DNA of 62,664 nt from positions 1 through 62,664 of the forward strand of contig NZ_QRDY01000023.1 of NCBI RefSeq assembly GCF_003386205.1, in the 5' to 3' direction. Shown here piece by piece: positions 17,175 through 23,429 of the stretch. This DNA comes from Cohnella lupini. GTDB lineage: Bacteria > Bacillota > Bacilli > Paenibacillales > Paenibacillaceae. Every line of letters begins with the position of its first letter. Within the stretch, counting starts at the first letter, position 1. The notes below the pieces were generated by a model. That model had not been told where the DNA came from and did not search any database. It was given only the letters and a program-made list of their open reading frames with translations. The translations under genes and the position numbers were made by a program.

Positions 17175-17715
17175 GAAGGGGAAGTTCCAGCGCCAGGACG
17201 TTCTTCTCGTAGACGGATACAACATCATCGGCGCTTGGCCCGAACTGGCCGCGCTTAAGACCGAGAAGCTGGAGGACGCCAGGGATAGGCTGCTGGATAT
17301 GCTTGCGGATTACCAGAGCTACGCGGGATTGATCGTCATCGTCGTATTCGACGCGTTCCGCGTGCCGGGTGCCGGAGCGGAATACCGTTACGGCAAGAAG
17401 CTTCAAGTCGTGTACACCCGAGAGAGGGAGACGGCCGACGAGGCGATCGAGAGATTGGTGGGCGAATGGACGTCCGTGCGGCGCCATATTTATGTCGCGA
17501 CGTCCGATCAAGTCGAGCAGCATGTCGCTTTCGGCCGCGGTGCGCTCAGGGTTTCGGCGCGTGAGTTGAGGATAGAAGTAAAGCAGAGCAGAGTCGAGAT
17601 CGAGACGGTGATTAAGAGGGACGTTCAGTTGAAAAAAAATCCGTTGGACGGCGTGTTGCCCGAAGACGTACAGCGAAGGCTGGAGCGAATGAGGCGAGGA
17701 CTCGAAGAAAACTGA
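17167..17715 (+). CDS. rae1: Rae1/YacP, NYN-domain ribosome-associated endoribonuclease
   Basis: The B. subtilis homologue YacP (Rae1) cleaves mRNA in the ribosome A site. This 182-aa protein has the NYN fold: LLVDGYNIIGAWPEL near residue 15, VIVVFDAFRVPG near 58, and YVATSDQVEQHVAFG near 102 carry the acidic pocket residues. The ATG overlaps the end of rlmB by 8 bp and lacks a strong ribosome-binding site, so translation is probably coupled. The order mrnC-rlmB-yacP-sigH is standard in Firmicutes. Confidence 0.93.
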   Translation: MHEKGKFQRQDVLLVDGYNIIGAWPELAALKTEKLEDARDRLLDMLADYQSYAGLIVIVVFDAFRVPGAGAEYRYGKKLQVVYTRERETADEAIERLVGEWTSVRRHIYVATSDQVEQHVAFGRGALRVSARELRIEVKQSRVEIETVIKRDVQLKKNPLDGVLPEDVQRRLERMRRGLEEN

Positions 17716-17779
17716 GAAAGCCGTGGCTATTATTTACAATTTTACCACCGGCGAAGCGTGGCGAAAAACGGCAAATACA

Positions 17780-17808
17780 TTGACGCTATGCGCCAGATCA
17801 AGTATATT
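17780..17808 (+). promoter_or_regulatory. SigA promoter of sigH
   Basis: TTGACG (17780-17785), 17 bases, TATATT (17803-17808). It fits a vegetative promoter for sigH, about 50 bases before the coding start. In B. subtilis this promoter is under AbrB control; I see no clear evidence of that here. Confidence 0.75.
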
Positions 17809-17867
17809 GATTATAGTTTGGTAGAGTACGAGGTTCCAGTACGCCAATGCAGACCGGAGGGGTGTTC

Positions 17868-18524
17868 GTGAGCGTCGACTTGGAGAGGCTGGCAACGCGT
17901 GAGTACGACTTCAAGGCCGACGAAGACATCGTGGAATTCGTGCGGTTGGGCGATAGTGAAGCGTTGGAGTACCTCATTCATAAATATCGAAATTTCGTGC
18001 GGGCGAAAGCGCGCTCTTACTTTCTTATCGGAGCGGAACGGGAAGATATCGTACAAGAAGGAATGATTGGCCTATACAAGGCCATTCGCGACTTCAAAGG
18101 CGATAAGCTAGCTTCCTTTAAGGCGTTCGCGGAGCTGTGCATAACCCGGCAGATCATTACCGCGATCAAGACCGCGACCAGACAGAAGCATATTCCGCTT
18201 AATTCCTACGTTTCTTTGGACAAACCCATCTACGACGAAGATTCGGACAGAACGCTGCTCGACGTGATCTGCGGATCGAGGGTGTGCGATCCCGAAGAAA
18301 TGATTATTAACCAAGAGGAGTTCTACGGCCTCGAGGATAAGATGTCGGAAATCTTAAGCGACTTGGAACGCAAAGTGTTGATGCTGTACTTGGATGGCCG
18401 TTCATACCAGGAAATAGCCGTCGATCTCGACCGGCACGTGAAGTCCATCGACAACGCCTTACAGCGGGTCAAGCGCAAGCTCGAGCGATATTTGGAAGTT
18501 CGCGATCTTAGTCACAATTCATAG
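17868..18524 (+). CDS. sigH: SigH, RNA polymerase sigma factor for early sporulation
   Basis: SigH directs RNA polymerase to transition-state and early sporulation promoters. The protein is 218 aa from a GTG at 17868, the same length as B. subtilis SigH; GGAGGGG lies 7 bases upstream. An in-frame ATG at 17847 would add seven residues but has a poorly spaced site. Region 2 is seen in EDIVQEGMIGLYKAIRDF near residue 62 and region 4 in LDGRSYQEIAVDLDRHVKSI near 178. It is followed by a terminator. Confidence 0.97.
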   Translation: MSVDLERLATREYDFKADEDIVEFVRLGDSEALEYLIHKYRNFVRAKARSYFLIGAEREDIVQEGMIGLYKAIRDFKGDKLASFKAFAELCITRQIITAIKTATRQKHIPLNSYVSLDKPIYDEDSDRTLLDVICGSRVCDPEEMIINQEEFYGLEDKMSEILSDLERKVLMLYLDGRSYQEIAVDLDRHVKSIDNALQRVKRKLERYLEVRDLSHNS

Positions 18525-18553
18525 CGCAGTTAGCACTTATAAGAATACTTATC

Positions 18554-18582
18554 GGCAGCCGATCCAATAGGCTGCTTTTTTT
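18554..18582 (+). terminator. Terminator after sigH
   Basis: GCAGCC (18555-18560) pairs with GGCTGC (18570-18575), followed by seven T. Confidence 0.88.
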
Positions 18583-18742
18583 AATCCGCAGATCCGCAAG
18601 CCTTGCGACGGTCCCTAATAACTTTTGAGGCAGAGGGTTAAGATAAACGAAAATATGGAAGAATGGTACAATGATACTAGCGAATTGGACATTCTGTTAG
18701 CCTATTGGAAGTTTTCCGATAGAGGGCTAATGACACTTTTCG

Positions 18743-18771
18743 TTGACATCGATTTCCCCCTGTGATAAATT
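18743..18771 (+). promoter_or_regulatory. SigA promoter of rpmG-secE-nusG
   Basis: Perfect TTGACA (18743-18748), 17-base spacer, TAAATT (18766-18771). It gives a leader of about 180 bases before rpmG. The 160 bp between the sigH terminator and this promoter hold nothing that I can name. Confidence 0.8.
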
Positions 18772-18777
18772 ATTTTA

Positions 18778-18955
18778 GTAACCTTAAAAGTGGCTTCTTA
18801 TGCGCAGGTCTGAATCATCGGCGAAACACCAGGAATTGTTGTCTTGATGATCCGTCATCAAGGGGCATTTCCGAACTCGGCCTTGGTTCGCCAAGCTGGG
18901 GTTTCCGCTGAATGGTTGTATTTTTATGAAGTTTTTATCCCGGGAGGTGGAAGGG
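18778..18955 (+). promoter_or_regulatory. Structured mRNA leader of rpmG-secE-nusG-rplK-rplA
   Basis: The leader contains two compact hairpins: CTTGATGA-TCCG-TCATCAAG (18843-18862, eight perfect pairs) and CTTGG-TTCG-CCAAG (18882-18895, with a UUCG tetraloop). Neither is followed by a T run, so they are not simple terminators. A regulatory or stabilising role is inferred only. Confidence 0.5.
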
Positions 18956-19105
18956 ATGCGCGTGATCATCACTCTAGCTTGTACGAACTGCAAGCAACGG
19001 AACTACACGTCGAGCAAGAACAAACGGACACACGCCGATCGCATCGAGTTGAAGAAGTTCTGCAAATTTTGCAATGAACATCATCCTCATCGCGAAACGC
19101 GTTAA
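18956..19105 (+). CDS. rpmG: Ribosomal protein bL33
   Basis: The protein has 49 aa and is read directly from ATG 18956, preceded by GGGAGGTGG. It contains two CxxC pairs, CTNC at residues 9-12 and CKFC at 36-39, so it is the zinc-binding (C+) form of L33. It precedes secE and nusG as in other Firmicutes. Bacteria of this group usually carry a second, zinc-free L33 copy elsewhere, which cannot be seen here. Confidence 0.96.
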   Translation: MRVIITLACTNCKQRNYTSSKNKRTHADRIELKKFCKFCNEHHPHRETR

Positions 19106-19123
19106 CTCCTAGGAGGTAAGAAC

Positions 19124-19333
19124 GTGACTTTCCTGGCCAAAATGAAACAAAACTTTGGGTCCTTTTTTTCATTCTTCGCGGATAGCTGGAATGAATTGAA
19201 GAAAGTCCGCTGGCCCAGCCGGAAAGAGCTCGTCAGCTACACGATCATTGTTATTGTGACGGTGCTGCTGGTAACGATCTACTTCTGGGGTCTGGACATC
19301 GGTATTTCATCCCTCGTCGATCTAATCATCTGA
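19124..19333 (+). CDS. secE: SecE, preprotein translocase subunit
   Basis: SecE clamps SecY in the membrane translocon. The protein is 69 aa, with the conserved amphipathic segment ADSWNELKKVRWPSRKEL at residues 19-36 followed by a single transmembrane helix (about 40-60). This is the short single-span Gram-positive type. Start is GTG 19124 after AGGAGG; it sits 18 bp after rpmG and 25 bp before nusG. Confidence 0.96.
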   Translation: MTFLAKMKQNFGSFFSFFADSWNELKKVRWPSRKELVSYTIIVIVTVLLVTIYFWGLDIGISSLVDLII

Positions 19334-19358
19334 CGCAGGAACCAAAGGTGGCTTTTCC

Positions 19359-19892
19359 ATGGAGAAAAGATGGTATGTAGTACACACGTACTCCGGTTAC
19401 GAGAACAAGGTTAAGGCGAACTTGGAGAAACGCGTGGAGTCTATGGGTATGCAAGACAAGATCTTCCGCGTTCTTGTTCCGATGGAAGAAGAAATCGTGA
19501 ACAAGGACGGTAAGAAAAAGACGGTTATGCGTAAAGTATATCCCGGCTATGTTCTTGTCGAGATGGTACAAACGGATGATTCCTGGTATGTGGTCCGCAA
19601 TACTCCGGGCGTTACCGGATTTGTAGGGTCCACCGGATCGGGATCGAAGCCGACTGCTCTTCTGCCGGATGAAGTAGAAGGAATTCTGCGTCATATGGGC
19701 ATGGACGAGCCGAAGCCGGTCATCGATTTCGAACTCAAGGAGAACGTCCGCGTTAAGGTCGGCCCTTTTGCTAACTTCGTCGGTTCCGTAGAAGAAATTC
19801 TGCTCGACAAGAGCAAGCTTAAGGTGCACGTGAACATGTTTGGCAGGGAAACCCCGGTTGAGTTGGATTTTACTCAAGTGGAAAAGATATAA
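19359..19892 (+). CDS. nusG: NusG, transcription elongation and termination factor
   Basis: NusG binds RNA polymerase and couples it to pausing, termination and ribosomes. The 177-aa protein has the NGN domain (WYVVHTYSGYENKVKANLE at residues 5-23) and a C-terminal KOW domain (VRVKVGPFANFVGSVEEI near 130-147). It is cotranscribed with secE and followed by the rplK-rplA genes. Confidence 0.97.
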   Translation: MEKRWYVVHTYSGYENKVKANLEKRVESMGMQDKIFRVLVPMEEEIVNKDGKKKTVMRKVYPGYVLVEMVQTDDSWYVVRNTPGVTGFVGSTGSGSKPTALLPDEVEGILRHMGMDEPKPVIDFELKENVRVKVGPFANFVGSVEEILLDKSKLKVHVNMFGRETPVELDFTQVEKI

Positions 19893-19896
19893 GTAT

Positions 19897-19951
19897 CTTG
19901 TTCGTCGGGTTTCTTGAACGAGCGGGAGGAACGAGAGTTCCGTTAAACCGC
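19897..19951 (+). promoter_or_regulatory. Putative L1-binding mRNA element before rplK
   Basis: A hairpin (CTTGTTC/GAACGAG, 19897-19922) is followed by GCGG-GA-GGAAC-GAGA-GTTCC-GTTAAA-CCGC at 19922-19951: two helices with an asymmetric GA/GTTAAA internal loop and a GNRA tetraloop. The same layout recurs before rplA with compensating base changes. The asymmetric-loop form resembles the ribosomal protein L1 site on the rRNA L1 stalk, so feedback by L1 is inferred. Confidence 0.65.
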
Positions 19952-19976
19952 ATTATGGGTCAGGGAGGTGTGCAAC

Positions 19977-20402
19977 ATGGCAAAAAAAGTCATCAAATTG
20001 GTAAAGCTGCAAGTTAACGCGGGTAAAGCTAACCCTGCGCCGCCGATCGGTCCTGCACTTGGTCAAGCTGGCGTAAATATCATGGCTTTCTGTAAGGAGT
20101 TCAATGCTCGCACGGCAGATCAAGTGGGATTAATCATTCCGGTTGTTATTTCCGTATTCGAGGATCGCTCTTTCACTTTCGAAACCAAGACTCCTCCAGC
20201 GGCGGTATTGCTCCGCGTAGCTGCGGGAATCCCTAAAGGTTCCGGCGAGCCGAACAAGAAAAAAGTAGCAACTGTTAAACGCGCTAAAGTTCGCGATATT
20301 GCAGAGCAAAAAATGCAAGATCTGAACGCGGCTTCCGTTGAAGCGGCTATGCGTATGATCGAAGGAACTGCCCGCAGCATGGGCGTTGTTATCGAAGACT
20401 AA
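19977..20402 (+). CDS. rplK: Ribosomal protein uL11
   Basis: L11 forms the GTPase-associated stalk base on 23S rRNA. The 141-aa protein has the family segment APPIGPALGQAGVNIMAFCK near residue 22, with the conserved proline pair that contacts factors and thiopeptides. ATG 19977 is chosen because AGGGAGGTG lies 7 bases upstream; an ATG-like start three codons earlier overlaps that site. It is preceded by the putative L1 element. Confidence 0.97.
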   Translation: MAKKVIKLVKLQVNAGKANPAPPIGPALGQAGVNIMAFCKEFNARTADQVGLIIPVVISVFEDRSFTFETKTPPAAVLLRVAAGIPKGSGEPNKKKVATVKRAKVRDIAEQKMQDLNAASVEAAMRMIEGTARSMGVVIED

Positions 20403-20435
20403 CCGTTTGTCGCCTGAAATAGGGACATTCGGACC

Positions 20436-20481
20436 GCGGTTCCTGGAACCGCTTGTGGGAGGAAACTTCCGTTAAAACCAC
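20436..20481 (+). promoter_or_regulatory. Putative L1-binding mRNA element before rplA
   Basis: A perfect hairpin GCGGTTC-CTG-GAACCGC (20436-20452) is followed by GTGG-GA-GGAA-AC-TTCC-GTTAAAA-CCAC (20455-20481). The outer helix is GTGG/CCAC here and GCGG/CCGC before rplK, a compensating change. The 5' side GTGGGAGG is also what I recall from the L1 stalk of E. coli 23S rRNA. It sits directly before the rplA ribosome-binding site, so L1 binding could block translation of its own gene. Confidence 0.65.
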
Positions 20482-20498
20482 AAAAGGAGGAGAACAAC

Positions 20499-21191
20499 TT
20501 GGCTAAACACGGTAAGAAATATAATGCGTCCGTTAAGCTGATCGATCGCGATGCGACCTACGAATCGTTGGAAGCAATCGAGCTCGTGAAGAAAGCGGCA
20601 ACGGCTAAATTCGACGAAACCGTCGAAGCGGCTGTCCGACTCGGCGTTGATCCGAGAAAGCAAGATCAAGCAGTGCGCGGCGTAGTCGTCCTGCCTCACG
20701 GCACCGGCAAAACGCAACGCGTTCTCGTATTCGCAAAAGGCGACAAGCTGAAAGAAGCTGAAGCAGCTGGAGCGGATTACGTAGGGGATGCCGACCTCAT
20801 CGCTAAAATCCAACAGGGTTGGTTCGAGTTCGACGTCTGCGTCGCTACTCCGGACATGATGAGCGAAGTCGGTAAACTGGGCCGTATTCTCGGGGGTAAA
20901 GGTTTGATGCCTAACCCTAAAGCGGGCACTGTAACGAATGACGTTGCTAAAGCCATCGCTGAGATCAAAGCCGGTAAAATCGAATACCGTCTGGACAAAG
21001 CCGGACAAATTCACGCTCCGATCGGCAAAGTGTCTTTCGATTCCGAGAAATTGGATGAGAACCTTAAAGCTTTGGTCGATGCGCTGAGCCGCGCGAAACC
21101 TGCATCTTCCAAAGGCATCTACCTTAAGAACATCTCGATTTCTTCGACGATGGGACCGGGCGCCCGCGTAAATGCAAACGTATATCGCTAA
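20499..21191 (+). CDS. rplA: Ribosomal protein uL1
   Basis: L1 binds the mobile L1 stalk of 23S rRNA and in bacteria represses its own mRNA. The 230-aa protein is full length, with the family signature LGRILGGKGLMPNPKAGTVT near residues 127-146. The start is TTG at 20499 with AAAGGAGG 8 bases upstream. It ends the secE-nusG-rplK-rplA unit; a separate promoter for rplJ follows. Confidence 0.97.
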   Translation: MAKHGKKYNASVKLIDRDATYESLEAIELVKKAATAKFDETVEAAVRLGVDPRKQDQAVRGVVVLPHGTGKTQRVLVFAKGDKLKEAEAAGADYVGDADLIAKIQQGWFEFDVCVATPDMMSEVGKLGRILGGKGLMPNPKAGTVTNDVAKAIAEIKAGKIEYRLDKAGQIHAPIGKVSFDSEKLDENLKALVDALSRAKPASSKGIYLKNISISSTMGPGARVNANVYR

Positions 21192-21234
21192 TCCGACAAG
21201 TCTCTAACGAGCTTGCGGACGGTAAAAACTGTCT

Positions 21235-21263
21235 TTGACATCAGTCAAGCCAAATGGTAAGCT
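21235..21263 (+). promoter_or_regulatory. SigA promoter of rplJ-rplL
   Basis: Perfect TTGACA (21235-21240), 17 bases, TAAGCT (21258-21263). Transcription should start near 21270, just ahead of the L10 leader. Confidence 0.75.
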
Positions 21264-21279
21264 GATGAAGCTGATAAAT

Positions 21280-21443
21280 GAATATGGATACCGTAGACCG
21301 TAGGTGCTAAGCGCGATCGCGCTTTGGCGGCATTAGCCGGCAAGCAGATCGTCGCCTCGCTTAATTTCCTACCGAGGTGTGTGGATAGAGCTTTTCTCTT
21401 AATCAAGATGCTTGCATTTTGAAACTAGGAGCAAGATCACGTC
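21280..21443 (+). promoter_or_regulatory. Ribosomal protein L10 leader
   Basis: The leader contains GTAGACCGTAGGTGCTAAGC (21293-21312) and, later, TTAATTTCCTACCGAGGTGT (21361-21380); the pair GTAGG/CCTAC closes a long helix. This is the layout of the known L10 leader, where the L10-(L12)n complex binds and controls rplJ-rplL. It runs into an attenuator hairpin at 21444. Confidence 0.85.
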
Positions 21444-21476
21444 ATGCCTCCGCGATGTCTGCGGGGGCATTTCTTA
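21444..21476 (+). terminator. Attenuator terminator at the end of the L10 leader
   Basis: ATGCCTCCGC (21444-21453) pairs with GCGGGGGCAT (21461-21470) with one G-T wobble, followed by TTCTT. Its place between the L10 leader and rplJ points to conditional termination controlled by L10 binding. Confidence 0.75.
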
Positions 21477-21533
21477 TGCCTCCGGATGCGTAGTAGATGA
21501 TACGGTAATGCCAAGACTTAGGAGGTGTACACA

Positions 21534-22034
21534 ATGGCAAACGCAAAAATCATTCAAGGAAAGCAAGAAGAAGTCGATGCGATCGCAACTAAGCTGCGCG
21601 CGAGCAACTGTACTGTTGTGGCTGACTATCGCGGCTTGAACGTAGCGCAAGTGACTTTGCTTCGCAAACAATTGCGCGAAGCAGGCGTCGATTTCCAAGT
21701 GTTGAAAAACTCTTTGGTTAGCCGTGCGGCTGCAAGCGCGGAATTGAGCGAGTTGGATGCTATTTTAACAGGCCCTACCGCTGTTGCATTCGGTACCGAC
21801 GTCGTTGCTCCCGCGAAGATTCTTAGCGATTTCGCTAAGAAGAACGATGCTTTGAAGCTTAAAGGCGGAGTGGTTGAAGGTCGTTTCATCGATGCTGCTC
21901 AAGTTAGAGCACTTGCAGAGCTTCCGTCCCGCGATGGATTGCTGTCCATGTTGCTTAGCGTTCTTCAAGCTCCGGTTCGCAACTTCGCACTCGCTGTCAA
22001 AGCGGTTTCGGAGAAGAACGAAGCAAGCGCGTAA
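21534..22034 (+). CDS. rplJ: Ribosomal protein uL10
   Basis: L10 anchors the L7/L12 dimers to the ribosome stalk. The 166-aa protein has the conserved N-terminal segment VADYRGLNVAQVTLLRKQLR near residue 28 and a C-terminal helix that binds L12. Start is ATG 21534 after GGAGGTG; an upstream in-frame start at 21525 overlaps that site. Expression is controlled by the L10 leader upstream. Confidence 0.97.
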   Translation: MANAKIIQGKQEEVDAIATKLRASNCTVVADYRGLNVAQVTLLRKQLREAGVDFQVLKNSLVSRAAASAELSELDAILTGPTAVAFGTDVVAPAKILSDFAKKNDALKLKGGVVEGRFIDAAQVRALAELPSRDGLLSMLLSVLQAPVRNFALAVKAVSEKNEASA

Positions 22035-22095
22035 GACAATCGTTTATCAAAAAAATAAGAAGATCATATGATCTCAAATAATGGAGGATATTCAA

Positions 22096-22458
22096 ATGAG
22101 CAAAGAGCAAATCTTAGAAGCCATTAAAGTTATGACAGTTCTTGAATTGAACGACCTGGTTAAAGCGATCGAAGAAGAATTCGGCGTTACTGCGGCAGCT
22201 CCTGTTGCAGCTGGCGGCGCGGTTGCGGTTGCTGAAGTTGAAGAGCAATCCGAATTCGACGTTCTTCTTATCGAAGCCGGCGCTTCCAAAATCAACGTAA
22301 TCAAAGCAGTTCGCGAAATCACAGGTCTTGGCCTGAAAGAAGCGAAAGACCTTGTAGACAACGCTCCAAAAGCAATCAAAGAAAAAGTTGCCAAAGAAGA
22401 AGCGGACGCTGTTAAAGCTAAGCTTGAAGAAGCTGGCGCTAAAGTAGAAGTTAAGTAA
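22096..22458 (+). CDS. rplL: Ribosomal protein bL12 (L7/L12)
   Basis: L12 recruits translation GTPases as a multi-copy stalk protein. The 120-aa protein has the N-terminal dimer domain, an alanine/valine-rich hinge (about residues 35-50) and the C-terminal factor-binding domain with GLGLKEAKDLVDNAPK near 83-98. Start is ATG 22096 after GGAGGATA. It pairs with rplJ and is followed by a terminator. Confidence 0.98.
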   Translation: MSKEQILEAIKVMTVLELNDLVKAIEEEFGVTAAAPVAAGGAVAVAEVEEQSEFDVLLIEAGASKINVIKAVREITGLGLKEAKDLVDNAPKAIKEKVAKEEADAVKAKLEEAGAKVEVK

Positions 22459-22470
22459 GAAGCGGATCAT

Positions 22471-22507
22471 CAAACCCCTTGAAGATTTTCTTCGAGGGGT
22501 TTGTTCG
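22471..22507 (+). terminator. Terminator after rplL
   Basis: CAAACCCC (22471-22478) pairs with GGGGTTTG (22496-22503), with further pairing GAAG/CTTC inside. The tail TTTGTT is short, so some read-through is possible. Confidence 0.75.
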
Positions 22508-22567
22508 TGTGTAAACTTGATTATGCTTAGAGAAGGAATCCTATGTGGAACTGTAGGAGGAGCTTGT

Positions 22568-23179
22568 ATGAACGATCACTACTATACGAATAAGCCTACT
22601 TCTGCAAGTAACAGAAAGGCTTTCGATGCGATGCTCAGAGGTTTAAACCTTCGTTTGACGTCGGATGCCGGCGTGTTTTCGCGGGACGGGGTGGACTATG
22701 GGAGCCGAGTCTTAATCGAACATATGGAGATTCCGCGCGACGCTAACGTGCTGGATATCGGATGCGGTTACGGCCCTATCGGATTAATCGCAGCCCGCCT
22801 TGCGCCGCAAGGACATGTCAAGCTGATCGACATTAACGAACGCGCGGTAGAGTTAGCAACTTTGAATGCGAAAGCGAACGGGATTCATAACGTTTCCTTC
22901 GCGCAGAGCGACATCTTCTCCGGCGTGCGGTCCGAAACCTTTGACGTCATACTCTCGAATCCTCCGATTCGTGCGGGCAAAGCGGTCGTACACCAACTAT
23001 TCTCGGAGTCAAGGGAGCATCTGAATCCCGGAGGCTCGATATGGGTCGTCATCCAGAACAAGCAGGGCGCGCAATCCGCGCGAGCGAAGCTGGAGGAGAT
23101 TTTCGGCGAGGAAGAAGTGGTCGAGGTCGGCAAGGATAAGGGCTTCAGATTGTATCGTTGTCGCCGCAAGCAAGAATAA
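22568..23179 (+). CDS. Class I SAM-dependent methyltransferase, RsmC-like (YbxB type)
   Basis: This 203-aa protein is a Rossmann methyltransferase with the SAM-binding motif VLDIGCGYGPIGL at about residues 60-72 and the catalytic NPPI at about 137-140, typical of N-methyltransferases acting on guanine or adenine in rRNA such as RsmC. In B. subtilis the homologue ybxB also lies between rplL and rpoB. ATG 22568 is chosen because TAGGAGG lies 7 bases upstream; an earlier in-frame start has no such site. The exact rRNA target is not shown by sequence. Confidence 0.9.
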   Translation: MNDHYYTNKPTSASNRKAFDAMLRGLNLRLTSDAGVFSRDGVDYGSRVLIEHMEIPRDANVLDIGCGYGPIGLIAARLAPQGHVKLIDINERAVELATLNAKANGIHNVSFAQSDIFSGVRSETFDVILSNPPIRAGKAVVHQLFSESREHLNPGGSIWVVIQNKQGAQSARAKLEEIFGEEEVVEVGKDKGFRLYRCRRKQE

Positions 23180-23190
23180 ATTAATTTAAT

Positions 23191-23219
23191 TTGACTTGAC
23201 ATTTTCGCTATGGTATTAT
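23191..23219 (+). promoter_or_regulatory. SigA promoter of rpoB-rpoC
   Basis: TTGACT (23191-23196), 17 bases, TATTAT (23214-23219), giving a leader of about 200 bases before rpoB. A second TATAAT at 23315-23320 has no good -35 box. Confidence 0.7.
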
Positions 23220-23429
23220 TAAAAAATGTCAGTATTAGGATGGGCTAATTGTCTTCAACACAAAAAACCTGTATGCCTGATTTTTTCCCGGGAATAAATT
23301 CACGTTCGTTGACGTATAATGGGTTTGTTTTGGGGAGATGTCAGGATGAGTTGCCATTGTGCCGCCAACCGGCGCATAAGGGCTTTTCTTTATTTATGTG
23401 TTGAAGCAGACTTAAGGGGTGAGGTTAAG

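Noticed and set aside
23315..23320. TATAAT as a second rpoB promoter
   Set aside because: A perfect -10 box but nothing like a -35 box at 16-18 bases upstream and no extended -10 TG; the promoter at 23191-23219 is better.
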